Shown here: positions 1-9,004 of the stretch, in pieces | Layout: the number at the start of each line of letters is the position of its first letter | Numbering within the stretch: position 1 is the first letter of the stretch | Assembly (NCBI GenBank): GCA_013912105.1 | Contig: JACERY010000017.1 | Span: 1-40,859, forward strand | DNA from: Acidimicrobiales bacterium | GTDB lineage: Bacteria > Actinomycetota > Acidimicrobiia > Acidimicrobiales > UBA8592 | Length of the DNA stretch: 40,859 nucleotides | Direction of reading: 5' to 3' | Made by a program: the position numbers and the translations under genes | The notes under the pieces: generated by a model | The model's database searches: none | Told to the model about the DNA's origin: nothing | The model's input: only the letters and a program-made list of their open reading frames with translations

Positions 1-2258
1 AATGTGCAACAGTTGTTGGAGAAGTTATGGGTCATTATCACCCACATGGTGATAGTGCTATATATGAAGCCTTAGTTCGTATGGGACAAACATGGTCATT
101 AAGGTACCCACTTATCGACCCTCACGGAAACTTTGGGTCTCCTAATGATGGTGCTGCAGCAATGCGGTATACAGAAAGCCGTCTTTCCGAATTAGCAATG
201 AAAATGATGGAAGGAATAGACGAAGAAACAGTTGATTTTTTAGATAATTTTGATGGATCGTCTCAAGAACCAAAAGTTTTACCATCTCGCTTTCCCAACC
301 TTCTTGTAAATGGGGGACAAGGTATAGCTGTAGGAATGGCAACAAATATTCCGCCACACAACCTCAGAGAAGTTGCTGACGCAGCTATACATCTTATAAA
401 TAACCCAGAAGCAACCATTAAAGATCTTATGGAATACATCAAAGGCCCTGATTTCCCTACAGGTGGCGAAATACTCGGGCATTCTGGAATACACCAAGCT
501 TATATGACTGGTCGCGGGTCTATAAAAGTTCGAGCTAAAGCAGAGATTATTGAAGGACAAAAATATGATCAAATAGTAGTAACAGAAATTCCGTATCAAA
601 CAAGTGTTGAAACAATCGAAGAAAAAGCAGCAGATTTAGTTGATAGAAAAGACCTTGATGGAATAAGACTTATTCGAAATGAGTCAGCTAAAGGAAAAAC
701 AAGATTAGTTTTTGAACTTAAAAAAGATGCTCCAGCACTAGTTATCTTGAATCAACTTTATAAAGGAACACCTCTCCAAACTTCATTTTCTGTAAATATG
801 GTCGCTCTTGATGATGGTGTTCCCCGAACCATGACACTTCTTGATGCACTAACTTGCTGGGTTAATCATCAGATTGAGATAGTTACAAGAAGAACAGAAT
901 ATAGGCTCGAACGTGCTGAACATGACCTACATATAAATGCAGGACTATTAAAAGCAATCGGAATGATTGATGAAATAATCTCAACAATTAGATCAAGTGA
1001 AGATAGAGCAACCGCCCGAGAATCGTTAATGTCAGACCCCTTTGAATTTACTGAAATACAAACAAACCATATTTTAGATATGCAATTAGGGAGACTTACA
1101 CGGTTAGGAAGAGACCAAATAGAAGAAAAAGTATCAGAATTGACAGAAGCAATAATTGAATTTCAAGGAATCCTTGCTGATGATCAAGTTTTAAGAAATA
1201 TCATCATTGAAGAACTTACTGAAATCCGAGATGACTTTTCAAATGAAAGAAGAACAGAACTTGTAGTAGATCCAGGCGACTTTCTAATAGAAGACCTAAT
1301 AGAAGACGAAGATTTAGTTTTCTCGCTTAGTGAAGGCGGGTATGTAAAAACAGTATCTAGTGATGAGTTTAGAAGCCAGGGGAGAGGTGGAAGGGGAGTA
1401 GCAGGAGCTTCCCTAAAGGACGAAGACCTTGTTACGACAATTTTACATACATCAGCTCATGCATACCTGTTATTTTTTACAAGTTTAGGAAAAGTTCATC
1501 GATTAAAAGCTCATCAAATTCCAACTATGGGAAGAACAGCTCGCGGAACAGCAATCGTAAATTTATTGCATCTTTCCCCAGAAGAGAAAGTAGCGGCAGT
1601 TGTTGATACGCGAGATTACGAAACAAACCGATTTTTGGTCTTTGCAACAAAAAAGGGGCAAGTTAAAAAAACAAAATTCACTGAATACGACAAATCCCGA
1701 TCAAAAGGGTTAATAGCTATAAACCTAAAAGAAGGCGATGAGTTAGTGCGAGTTATTCCTACTACTGGAGAAGACGATATTTGTCTTGTCAGCTCAAATG
1801 GTAAAGTCATGCGTTTCCATGAGAAAGAAGCACGACCAATGGGTCGTTCAGCTGGGGGAGTAAGAGGCATTAAATTAAAAGAAGAAGATGAAGTTGTTGC
1901 TGCAAGTATTGCTAGAGAAGCTAAAACCTTATTAATTGTTACTGATAAAGGCTATGGAAAAAGAACAGAGATGGAAAATTTTACCTCTAAACACAGAGCT
2001 GGACAGGGGGTCGTCGGTATAAAACTTTCTAAAGAAAGAGGAAAAGTCGTAGCAAGCCGAGCAGTAGGAGACGATGATGAAGTATTCATGATCTCTTCAA
2101 ACGGGGTAATAATACGAATGCAAGTAAATTCAATTTCTGTACAGGGTAGAAGTGCTACAGGAGTCAAACTTATGGCTGTCGAAGAGGGAGTGCAAGTAAC
2201 TGCAATAGCTCCGGTTATTCAGGATAATGAGCTACAAGAATCAACCGTTGAAACATAA
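1..2258 (+). CDS. gyrA: DNA gyrase subunit A, 5' end outside the window
   Basis: This is the breakage-reunion subunit of DNA gyrase, which introduces ATP-driven negative supercoils together with GyrB. The reading frame is already open at base 3, so about 70 N-terminal residues lie upstream and 751 residues are visible; actinobacterial GyrA is usually a little over 800. The quinolone-determining region follows the HPHGD motif. The AAMRYTE motif carries the active-site tyrosine (codon at 168-170). The GyrA box reads QGRGGRG (1377-1397) and starts the C-terminal beta-pinwheel used for DNA wrapping. The residue aligned with E. coli Ser83 is Ser (54-56) and the one aligned with Asp87 is Glu (66-68). 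The DUF3566 gene follows 32 bases downstream, the usual actinobacterial order. I am very sure of the identity. Confidence 0.98.
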   Translation, partial: CATVVGEVMGHYHPHGDSAIYEALVRMGQTWSLRYPLIDPHGNFGSPNDGAAAMRYTESRLSELAMKMMEGIDEETVDFLDNFDGSSQEPKVLPSRFPNLLVNGGQGIAVGMATNIPPHNLREVADAAIHLINNPEATIKDLMEYIKGPDFPTGGEILGHSGIHQAYMTGRGSIKVRAKAEIIEGQKYDQIVVTEIPYQTSVETIEEKAADLVDRKDLDGIRLIRNESAKGKTRLVFELKKDAPALVILNQLYKGTPLQTSFSVNMVALDDGVPRTMTLLDALTCWVNHQIEIVTRRTEYRLERAEHDLHINAGLLKAIGMIDEIISTIRSSEDRATARESLMSDPFEFTEIQTNHILDMQLGRLTRLGRDQIEEKVSELTEAIIEFQGILADDQVLRNIIIEELTEIRDDFSNERRTELVVDPGDFLIEDLIEDEDLVFSLSEGGYVKTVSSDEFRSQGRGGRGVAGASLKDEDLVTTILHTSAHAYLLFFTSLGKVHRLKAHQIPTMGRTARGTAIVNLLHLSPEEKVAAVVDTRDYETNRFLVFATKKGQVKKTKFTEYDKSRSKGLIAINLKEGDELVRVIPTTGEDDICLVSSNGKVMRFHEKEARPMGRSAGGVRGIKLKEEDEVVAASIAREAKTLLIVTDKGYGKRTEMENFTSKHRAGQGVVGIKLSKERGKVVASRAVGDDDEVFMISSNGVIIRMQVNSISVQGRSATGVKLMAVEEGVQVTAIAPVIQDNELQESTVET

Positions 2259-2290
2259 CTTTAAAGCACAAACAAATTTTCATTAGGGGT

Positions 2291-2977
2291 ATGCCATCCC
2301 TACAACCCCTCACGTCACCTACACTACGAACAATGGCTGAGACACAAAATGGCATGACTGATAAAGAGGAAATATCAAAGCTCCCTGAAGAGGAAGAAAA
2401 AATTGATATTGATTTTTTCGAAACTCAGGAAACTATCGATTCTAAAAAAGACATATCCCCAGACACTGAACTAACTGAAGCTGAAGAAAAATTTTTTGGA
2501 ACTTTAAAATCACCACCTAACCGGCCCAAAAAACAAAGAAAAATATCTATTTTTGAGAAAAGAAGAAGAGTTAAATTACAAGCCAGAAGAGTACGAAGAA
2601 TAATTCGTCACATAGAGGTCTGGTCGGTTTTAAAAATATCAATACTTTTTTATGCTTGTCTCTGGGCTATTTTTCTTATTGCAGGTTTCCTTATCTGGGG
2701 TGTTGCTGAATCATCAGGCACTGTAGGGAAATTGGAGAGTTTGATAACAGAACTATTTGCATTAGATACTTTCACGTTTGACGGTAAACAAATATTTCGA
2801 GGATATGCCCTTGGTGGATTAGTTCTTGCGATTGCTGGGTCCACTATGAATGTCTTAATGTGTTTGATTTTTAATCTAATAAGCGACCTTACTGGAGGGT
2901 TGCGAATCACGATGATTGAGGAAGAAACAGTACGTCCTTCCCCTCCAAGAAGACTCCGGAGACGTAACGTCCGATGA
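2291..2977 (+). CDS. DUF3566 actinobacterial membrane protein
   Basis: Uncharacterised inner-membrane protein of the DUF3566 family, which in Actinobacteria sits directly downstream of gyrA. The 228 residues divide into an acidic, probably disordered N-terminus (about 20-70), a very basic stretch (about 78-107), a first membrane helix (about 114-138), a short loop containing a TFDGKQIF motif, and a second helix (about 173-198) that runs into the family signature FNLISDLTGGLR near the C-terminus. The function is unknown; the position suggests a link to the replication/gyrase region, but that is inference. The start is uncertain: an AGGGG lies only about 1-2 bases before the chosen ATG, and in-frame ATGs at 2333 and 2354 would remove 14 or 21 residues of low-complexity sequence without affecting the domain. 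Confidence 0.9.
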   Translation: MPSLQPLTSPTLRTMAETQNGMTDKEEISKLPEEEEKIDIDFFETQETIDSKKDISPDTELTEAEEKFFGTLKSPPNRPKKQRKISIFEKRRRVKLQARRVRRIIRHIEVWSVLKISILFYACLWAIFLIAGFLIWGVAESSGTVGKLESLITELFALDTFTFDGKQIFRGYALGGLVLAIAGSTMNVLMCLIFNLISDLTGGLRITMIEEETVRPSPPRRLRRRNVR

Positions 2978-3059
2978 TAAAGGTTTCTACTTCTTCATAA
3001 GCCCACTAGCGTGTTCTTTTGATTCTCCGCGATATCGTAGAATCCTTCTGTAATAAAAT

Positions 3060-3133
<74 letters not shown>

Positions 3134-3212
3134 CAAGGTATAGATTTTCAAAAAAAATCATATTGAGTAAAATCTAAAATATGCGACAAACACAACAAGA
3201 TAAACTGAAAAA

Positions 3213-3341
3213 ATGAGACTATTCCTACGAGGTCTCTTATCTATCGTTGGTGCAATTGCAATATCTGCCATACTTAAATCACGGGAATCGGGAAACATCC
3301 CCTTACAAAGTGGCGGATGGCGAAATTTAGAAACCGATTAA
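3213..3341 (+). CDS. 42-residue membrane-anchored small protein, DLW-39-like position
   Basis: A very short ORF encodes 42 residues beginning MRLFLRGLLSIVGAIAIS. This gives a short basic start and one hydrophobic helix (about residues 3-21), then a polar tail ending in GGWRNLETD. Small proteins of the actinobacterial DLW-39 family, about 39 residues with a hydrophobic start and a DLW-type tail, occur in this gyrA/tRNA neighbourhood. The position, size and Trp-containing acidic tail here are reminiscent of it, but the DLW motif itself is absent. The ribosome binding site is weak. The next gene starts 9 bases downstream, which fits co-transcription. No function is known and membership of DLW-39 is only a guess. 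Confidence 0.55.
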   Translation: MRLFLRGLLSIVGAIAISAILKSRESGNIPLQSGGWRNLETD

Positions 3342-3350
3342 ACACTAATC

Positions 3351-4340
3351 ATGGCAGGAATTGGAATTATTGGATTAGGAGCAGTTGGTTCACAATTAGT
3401 TCAACGTCTCAACGCATCAAAACTAAATACACTTGTCTACCTATACGACACGAATATTTTAAAAACAGTTTCATTAATTGATGAAGTTGACGAGAATTTC
3501 ATTTCGTCACAAAGCCCACGTATCGAAAATGAAAAAATATCAACTCTTATTATTACCTCACCCCCTGGACAACATTTAGAAACAGCACAACGAGCTATTA
3601 AAAAAGGGATTTCAATTATTTCAACATCAGACAGAATTAGTGACATTATGGGGTTACTAAAATTAAAATCTTTAGCAGAAAAACATAATGTTTCTATTAT
3701 CGCTGGTGCTGGTTTTTCCCCTGGATTAAGTTGCGCCCTTGCCCATTTCGCATCTAAAGAATTTGATATTGTCGATGAAATCCACATTGCAAAAGATGGC
3801 ACTGGAGGGCCCGCGTGTGCAAAACAACATCATCATGCGATGAAAAGACCTTCGTTAGATTGGTGGGATGGAAAATGGGTAAGACGGCCTGGTGGTTCAG
3901 GTAGAGAACTTGTTTGGTTTCCTGAACCAATCGAAGGGTCTGACTGTTATAGAGCTGCTCTTCCGGAAGCAGTACTACTTCAACCACTATTCCCCAACAC
4001 TATGCGTATTACATCAAGACTCTCAGCTACTCGTCAAGACCGGTTCACATCATGGCTTCCGATGCTAACCCCCCCACATAATGACGGAGGAATCGGAGGA
4101 ATTCGTGTTGAAGTAAGGGGAAGATTAGATAATGAACGAACAATACGAGTACTTGGAGCAGTTAGCCCTCCATCAACAGCAACAGCAATTGTTGTTCAAA
4201 CAGTCACTGAAATGATTCACAACCATTCAAAACCATCGTCTACCGGCGGAATAGCAACAATTGTAAATACAACTGATTTCTTAAACCAAGTAATTAAAAA
4301 GGGGATAAAAACCGTTGAATTTGGGGGAATAATCCAGTAA
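3351..4340 (+). CDS. NAD(P)-binding oxidoreductase, saccharopine-dehydrogenase-like
   Basis: This 329-residue cytoplasmic protein opens with a Rossmann dinucleotide site, IGLGAVGS (residues 7-14), followed by a strand and an acidic residue of the Gfo/Idh, homoserine or saccharopine dehydrogenase type. The middle contains a conserved-looking block of the type GPACAKQHHH followed by RRPGGSGRELVWFPEP, which I associate with uncharacterised actinobacterial saccharopine-dehydrogenase-like proteins. No true saccharopine reductase activity should be assumed. It ends 4 bases before the convergent HisN-like gene. The substrate is unknown. The fold is well supported; the family name is moderately so. 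Confidence 0.72.
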   Translation: MAGIGIIGLGAVGSQLVQRLNASKLNTLVYLYDTNILKTVSLIDEVDENFISSQSPRIENEKISTLIITSPPGQHLETAQRAIKKGISIISTSDRISDIMGLLKLKSLAEKHNVSIIAGAGFSPGLSCALAHFASKEFDIVDEIHIAKDGTGGPACAKQHHHAMKRPSLDWWDGKWVRRPGGSGRELVWFPEPIEGSDCYRAALPEAVLLQPLFPNTMRITSRLSATRQDRFTSWLPMLTPPHNDGGIGGIRVEVRGRLDNERTIRVLGAVSPPSTATAIVVQTVTEMIHNHSKPSSTGGIATIVNTTDFLNQVIKKGIKTVEFGGIIQ

Positions 4341-4344
4341 ATAC

Positions 4345-5115
4345 TTACTGTAATAAGGCCAGCAAGCGTTCATGCACATGCCCATTAGTTGCAATCCAGC
4401 CTTCACGATCTAAAAGGTTTGATTCACCTTTCCATGTAGTTATCTTGCCTCCACATTCAGGTAAAATTGTCAGCATTGGAGCAATATCATAAACATAAAG
4501 CGATGGATCAATCATTGCTTCAATTTGTCCGGTAGCAACTAGAAAATACCCATACCCATCACCCCAAGTCCGAGTTTTAGCGCCACTTGAAAGAATATTT
4601 AGCAGTGCCTTATCAGGCCACCAAGGCATATCAAAGCTACTTGAAGAAATACAGCTCTTCTCAAGATCATTAATAGAAGACACGCGAGGATCGACCCGTG
4701 AACTATGAACTCCTAATCCTCGACCAGCAGCAACATATTCTTTTATAGCTGGCAAATAGATTGTTCCAATTGCTGGACCATGTTCATCAAAAAGAGCTAG
4801 TAGAGAGCTATAAAGAGGAACTCCTCTAACGAAAGAAGCAGTACCATCGATGGGATCTATCACCCATTTCCTCTTTGATGAACCGGAAGAGACCTCTTCT
4901 TCTTCCCCAACAACAGTGTCGTTGGGGAAATGAGTCCCAATAATGTTTCGAAGGTATTCTTCAACAGCTTTGTCTGCATCTGTGACTTCAGTACGGTCTG
5001 ATTTTAAATCAACTTTCAAATCTTTCTGTTGAAACCAATCTAAAGTTAAAGATGCAGCATCCGATGCTATTTTGTTCACAAATTCAAATAGCTCTGTATC
5101 AATTTCTGGAGTCAT
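4345..5115 (-). CDS. Inositol monophosphatase family, histidinol-phosphatase (HisN)-like
   Basis: This is a Mg2+-dependent phosphomonoesterase of the inositol monophosphatase superfamily (256 residues from the chosen start). The metal site is complete: an acidic GEEEE block (70-74), DPIDGT (87-92) and a distal YDIAP (209-213) whose Asp matches the third metal-binding Asp. In actinobacteria close relatives supply histidinol-phosphate phosphatase (HisN) or myo-inositol-phosphatase activity; the sequence alone does not decide, and HisN is the better guess from the WGDGYGY block. The longest frame begins with TTG at 5124, but the ATG at 5115 is preferred. It overlaps the end of the upstream acyltransferase by 17 bases, so the two are probably translated from one transcript. 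Confidence 0.85.
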   Translation of the reverse strand: MTPEIDTELFEFVNKIASDAASLTLDWFQQKDLKVDLKSDRTEVTDADKAVEEYLRNIIGTHFPNDTVVGEEEEVSSGSSKRKWVIDPIDGTASFVRGVPLYSSLLALFDEHGPAIGTIYLPAIKEYVAAGRGLGVHSSRVDPRVSSINDLEKSCISSSSFDMPWWPDKALLNILSSGAKTRTWGDGYGYFLVATGQIEAMIDPSLYVYDIAPMLTILPECGGKITTWKGESNLLDREGWIATNGHVHERLLALLQ

Positions 5116-6136
5116 GCTCTTCAACCTTACTTTGTAACCACCTATCTATGTAGAGCCATTCAGCATCTATATAATTTAAACAGTCAGAATCTTTTAGAGG
5201 AAGAGAAGATGAGGGTATTCTCTTTACAAGAATTTCTATAGGTGTTTTAAATGGAATATTTTCCATAATGGATTTAAATGACCCAAAAGGTTTAAAACCA
5301 AAATGACTAACTAAAACAAGATCTGCTTTTGGGGCAGAATTTAATAGTCCTAGAATTCCACCAGGTTTTATAGGAAGTAAGTGTTTTAGCGCTGAAAGTA
5401 AGGCAGCTCTTTCGGGGTCAACTAACTCAATTTTTTCAATGGATCTCGAAAAAGCTTTCTTTGAATAGAAAGTCCCTTCAGGAAAAATAACACAAGCATT
5501 ATTACCCAGATCAGTAGCTAAAGATTTAATTCCTGATATGTCAATTCCACTGGTACTTGCTTTCCTTGTGACAAAAATATTTGGTAATCGGTTTCCATAA
5601 ATATCTAAAGAAGGAGATAATAATAAATCATTTTTTAAAACATGACGGGGAATAATCTTTCCACCGCCTTTACCTAAGAGAATTGTTGGAATTAACGCAT
5701 CAAAGAAACTGCTATGTTGTGAAGCAACAATCAATGGACCTGAATGGAAGACATCAGAACTTGGGAAAACAACTGTCGCATTTAAAAAAACCCTTGCTCC
5801 AAACAAAATTAAGGAGGTCCAAAAGTATTGAACTGAAGCGTGAATTCGGTGAGATATTTTTGAATCCAAAAAGTATCCAAAAATTGTTCCAACCCAAAGG
5901 ATAAAAGCAACTAAGACGCCAATAACTTCCATTAGTAAATACCACATGCCCATTAGAGAAAACCGTAAATGGCGAGAAGGTGATTTTTTTAAGGAAGAAA
6001 AAGGAGCCAAAAAGAAAGCTATTGGTAAAAAAGAAATAGAAACAACAATATAAATTCCTAAAAAAGCGATAGCTGGAAAAAGACAGAAAAAGAGCACCAT
6101 TCTTCTTAAGTAATTAGGAAGAAGCAATATTTTCAT
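5099..6136 (-). CDS. 1-acylglycerol-3-phosphate acyltransferase-like (PlsC family) membrane protein
   Basis: This is an acyl transfer enzyme of the PlsC/LPLAT superfamily, probably working on lysophosphatidic acid or a related lipid at the membrane. From the chosen start it has 345 residues: hydrophobic segments at about 13-45, 62-90 and 105-118, then the catalytic HX4D motif HSSFFD (141-146) and the substrate motif FPEGT (218-222). The frame is open to 6217, but that start would overlap the upstream CoA-transferase by 50 bases and add residues without family character. ATG 6136 starts just before the first helix; ATG 6097 is another possibility. It is longer than minimal PlsC (about 240) because of the N-terminal membrane region. 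Confidence 0.82.
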   Translation of the reverse strand: MKILLLPNYLRRMVLFFCLFPAIAFLGIYIVVSISFLPIAFFLAPFSSLKKSPSRHLRFSLMGMWYLLMEVIGVLVAFILWVGTIFGYFLDSKISHRIHASVQYFWTSLILFGARVFLNATVVFPSSDVFHSGPLIVASQHSSFFDALIPTILLGKGGGKIIPRHVLKNDLLLSPSLDIYGNRLPNIFVTRKASTSGIDISGIKSLATDLGNNACVIFPEGTFYSKKAFSRSIEKIELVDPERAALLSALKHLLPIKPGGILGLLNSAPKADLVLVSHFGFKPFGSFKSIMENIPFKTPIEILVKRIPSSSLPLKDSDCLNYIDAEWLYIDRWLQSKVEEHDSRN

Positions 6137-6167
6137 GCTGTTATTTAGAACTTTGAGAGATGTGACA

Positions 6168-7400
6168 TTACCCAAAAACCCCGTCGTCGCGGAGCTTATC
6201 AACACGGTTTTTCTCATAGCCTAGAAGACTAATGAGAACGTCTTCGGTGTTTTCACCCACCGTAGGGGCTTTCGATGGAGTTACGGGATCTTCGCCAATA
6301 ATATTCACGGGCAGAGGTAATTGTTCCGCTCCGAGATCTTCAACTGAGTAAAAAGGAAGTCGATGTTGAAACTGTGGATCTGTGGGGGCTGTTTTTGCGT
6401 TGTATACCGGAGCTATTGGCGTATTCTCATCTTCACTAAATTGAATCCACTCACGGCTACTTTTTTCTTTAAATATTGCTTTCAATTCATGTTGTAACTC
6501 AATATTTCCTTTGGCGTGATCTGCATATTTTGAACCGGGCCACTTTTCAAATAACTCTGGTCGTCCTATACCTTCACAAAAGTTCTTCCAAAAAGCTTGT
6601 TCCGACGCCATAAATAAAACATGTCCATCATTTGATTCATAGATTTGATAGCGAACGCCTTCCCACATTCCAGCTAAACCGGGTGGTCGCCGTTCATAGT
6701 CATCTGATGGGTTCCCTGTCACTTCACTCTGGGGACGTTCATAGGCTTTCCATGTCTCAATTCGGTACCAATCCATATAAGCAGCTGCGTCTGACTGAGC
6801 GAGTTCCATTTGGCACCCTACGCCTGTCTCTCTAGCACGAGTAATTCCTGCTAACAAAGCAAATGCTCCCAACATTGGACCAACATTAATACCAACGTTC
6901 GGCATGTCTCTAGGGATACGAGTAAAACCCGAATCATCAATTTCAGGATTAATCAATCCAGCCCAAGTATCATAAGCGATTCCATGGCTTGGCATATTTT
7001 GGTATGGGCCAGAAGATCCATAACCAGATAATGTACAAAATACTATTTTAGGATTAATTTTTTGGAGCACTTCATATCCAAGGCCAAGTTTTTCTAAAGC
7101 GCCAGGACGCATCGCTTCAACAACAGCATCCGCTTTCTCAACAAGTTCTTTATAAATAGATTTACCTTCACCTGTTTTAAGGTTTAAAGCAACACTTTTT
7201 TTACCTCGATGTGTATGTAAATGAAGTAAAGAAACACCATCAATGATTGGCCATGTCATTTGACGAATATAATCACCTTGTGGTGGTTCAACTTTTATAA
7301 CATCTGCACCTAAATCTGAAAAAAACGTTGAGATTAGTCCAGGCCCTAACAATGAACTTTCAATTATTCTGACTCCAGATAACAATTGGGTTTCACTCAT
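6168..7400 (-). CDS. CaiB/BaiF family CoA-transferase (type III)
   Basis: Type III CoA-transferases move CoA between carboxylic acids through an enzyme aspartyl-CoA intermediate. The 410-residue protein shows the family opening SGVRIIE, the GADVIKVEPPQGD block (31-43), the LNLKTGEGK segment and the MRPGALEKLG block, with Asp204 (in QSDAAA) as the candidate catalytic residue. A GAAGGAGT ribosome site lies upstream of the ATG. It is the first gene of a minus-strand run with the PlsC-like and HisN-like genes, but a common pathway is not evident. The acid it activates is unknown. It is a distant paralogue of the CoA-transferase ending at 14826. Confidence 0.9.
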   Translation of the reverse strand: MSETQLLSGVRIIESSLLGPGLISTFFSDLGADVIKVEPPQGDYIRQMTWPIIDGVSLLHLHTHRGKKSVALNLKTGEGKSIYKELVEKADAVVEAMRPGALEKLGLGYEVLQKINPKIVFCTLSGYGSSGPYQNMPSHGIAYDTWAGLINPEIDDSGFTRIPRDMPNVGINVGPMLGAFALLAGITRARETGVGCQMELAQSDAAAYMDWYRIETWKAYERPQSEVTGNPSDDYERRPPGLAGMWEGVRYQIYESNDGHVLFMASEQAFWKNFCEGIGRPELFEKWPGSKYADHAKGNIELQHELKAIFKEKSSREWIQFSEDENTPIAPVYNAKTAPTDPQFQHRLPFYSVEDLGAEQLPLPVNIIGEDPVTPSKAPTVGENTEDVLISLLGYEKNRVDKLRDDGVFG

Positions 7401-7517
7401 ATCAACACTCCTTCAACTATTCTAAGGGTGAAGCCTGTGAGCTTCCCTACTTATTTCTATCATTACACATAGAGGATATTTGAATTTTCAAAACAACATC
7501 CTGAAAGAGAAATTCTA

Positions 7518-8000
7518 ATGATACGAGAATTAAAGTTGTCTGACCTTAAAGACGTTCTGCGGCTTAATAATGCGTCTATTCCAGCTGTAAATGAATTAAA
7601 TTCCAAAGACCTCGAAGAAATTGTCATGATGTCTCGAAAATCATGGGTAATAGAAAGTGAAGGCTCAATCGTTGCGTCACTGTTGATATTAGGGCCAGGG
7701 GAAAGTTATCAAAGCAATAATTACACATGGCTTGAAAAACAATTCACAAACTTTTGTTATGTAGACAGGATCATGGTTGATGCTCAGGCTAAACGTCAAG
7801 GATTTGGTAAGCAACTATATGAGACTCTTGAAGTATACGCTATTGAACAAAAGGCAGAGATTCTTCTCTGTGAAGTGAATATTGAGCCTCCAAACCCTCA
7901 ATCGTTAGCTTTTCATATAAATCTTGGTTGGGAACCTTTTCATGTTCGTGAACATGGCCCAAAGAAAAAAGTTCAATATTTAAAAAAACATATTTTTTAG
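7518..8000 (+). CDS. GNAT family N-acetyltransferase (COG3818-like)
   Basis: This single-domain acetyl-CoA-dependent acetyltransferase has 160 residues, a normal GNAT length. The N-terminal segment with LNNASIPAVN is characteristic of the COG3818-type group. The acetyl-CoA pyrophosphate loop is visible as VDRIMVDAQAKRQGFGKQLY, with the Q/R-x-x-G-x-G core. The C-terminal strand-helix carries NPQSLAFHINLGW, which matches the usual motif-B pattern. The start has a GAAAGAG ribosome site. It is divergent from the CoA-transferase and has no operon partner, so its acceptor is unknown. Confidence 0.88.
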   Translation: MIRELKLSDLKDVLRLNNASIPAVNELNSKDLEEIVMMSRKSWVIESEGSIVASLLILGPGESYQSNNYTWLEKQFTNFCYVDRIMVDAQAKRQGFGKQLYETLEVYAIEQKAEILLCEVNIEPPNPQSLAFHINLGWEPFHVREHGPKKKVQYLKKHIF

Positions 8001-8073
8001 GTTAATAATTATAAAGAAAATACAAAAAAGCGTTTCTTGCGGATCTATAAGGACGTACAGCTACTGTTAAAGT

Positions 8074-9000
8074 ATGACGATTCTTCAAAATGGTGTTAAT
8101 CAGCCGACAAAAACATCGTCTTTCGGCGTTTCAAAAAGAGAGAATCATAATGCAGACGATTTTTATAACCGGTTTCCACCAATAAAACAGGACAAAACTC
8201 TGGAGCCATCGCCCCCTTCAGTAATAAATAAATTAATAGCAGGCGATTCACGTAACATGAGCTTGATAAATTCAAACTCGACGGCTCTGGTAGTTACATC
8301 CCCTCCATATTTTGCAGGGAAAGAATATGAATTAGACCTAGGACAGAATGGTATTCCCGCTAGTTATGGGGAGTATCTTCGAATGCTTAAAGATGTTTTT
8401 ACGGAATGTTGGCGGGTCTTAGAACCGGGCGGGCGAATAGCAATAAACGTAGCAAATCTAGGAAGGAAACCTTACCGTTCTCTCAGTTCGGATATCACTC
8501 GAATTCTGCAGGACGATATTGGCTTTCTTTTAAGAGGAGAAATTGTTTGGATAAAGGCACAAGGAGCCTCAGGGAGTTGCGCTTGGGGATCATTTCAATC
8601 TGCATCCAATCCAGTACTTCGGGATGTGACTGAACGAATTATTGTTGCAAGTAAATTAAGATTTGATCGTTCTATATCTAGAAAAAAACGTCAAGAAATA
8701 GGACTACCGCATATTGACACAATAACAAAAGAAGATTTTTTAGCTTGGACATTAGATACATGGCGAATCCAACCTGAGTCAGCAAAAAAAATAGGACACC
8801 CAGCCCCATTCCCCATTGAACTACCCAGACGTCTTATTGAACTGTATTCATATAAAGGGGATTTGATCCTAGATCCCTTTTGTGGAGCAGGAACAACAGC
8901 AATCGCCGCAGATAATGCTGGACGTAAATACATTGGGTTTGATACAGATGCTCACTATATAGATCTTGCACAAAAGCGTTTAAATCAGCAAAACCATTAG
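8074..9000 (+). CDS. Solitary DNA methyltransferase, beta-class, probable N4-cytosine
   Basis: This S-adenosylmethionine-dependent DNA methyltransferase has 308 residues. Catalytic motif IV reads TSPPYF (from residue 75), the SPP(Y/F) form typical of N4-cytosine enzymes rather than the DPPY of N6-adenine enzymes. The AdoMet-binding motif I lies near the C-terminus as DPFCGAGTT followed by GRKYIGFD. This motif order (IV before I) marks the beta class. Between them sit a WRVLEPGGRIAINV block and a variable stretch suited to target recognition. No restriction endonuclease gene adjoins it; the nearest nuclease-like gene starts about 1.2 kb downstream beyond an opposing gene. It may be an orphan regulatory methylase. 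The ribosome site is weak, and the first 40 or so residues are not needed for the fold. Confidence 0.88.
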   Translation: MTILQNGVNQPTKTSSFGVSKRENHNADDFYNRFPPIKQDKTLEPSPPSVINKLIAGDSRNMSLINSNSTALVVTSPPYFAGKEYELDLGQNGIPASYGEYLRMLKDVFTECWRVLEPGGRIAINVANLGRKPYRSLSSDITRILQDDIGFLLRGEIVWIKAQGASGSCAWGSFQSASNPVLRDVTERIIVASKLRFDRSISRKKRQEIGLPHIDTITKEDFLAWTLDTWRIQPESAKKIGHPAPFPIELPRRLIELYSYKGDLILDPFCGAGTTAIAADNAGRKYIGFDTDAHYIDLAQKRLNQQNH

Positions 9001-9004
9001 TTGT

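Noticed and set aside
3019..3056. Promoter for tRNA-Ile (TTGATT with TAGAAT or TAATAA)
   Set aside because: Spacings of about 13 or 26 bases do not fit a sigma-70-type promoter.
3143..3159. AT-only hairpin GATTTT/AAAATC after tRNA-Ile
   Set aside because: A weak 6-base stem within A/T-rich sequence and no following T-run; likely chance, not a terminator.
3181..3216. An 11-codon ORF (MRQTQQDKLKK) whose TGA overlaps the ATG of the 42-residue protein
   Set aside because: Too short, no ribosome site and low-complexity composition; could be a leader peptide but there is no evidence beyond the ATGA overlap.
5683..5945. Open frames within the acyltransferase gene on either strand
   Set aside because: No family features, inside a clearly coding PlsC gene; shadows of the real frame.
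7428..7448. Hairpin GAAGC-CTGTGA-GCTTC between the divergent CoA-transferase and GNAT genes, considered as a riboswitch
   Set aside because: Only a small stem with a bulge; no conserved riboswitch core can be drawn, and neither neighbour is a typical riboswitch target.
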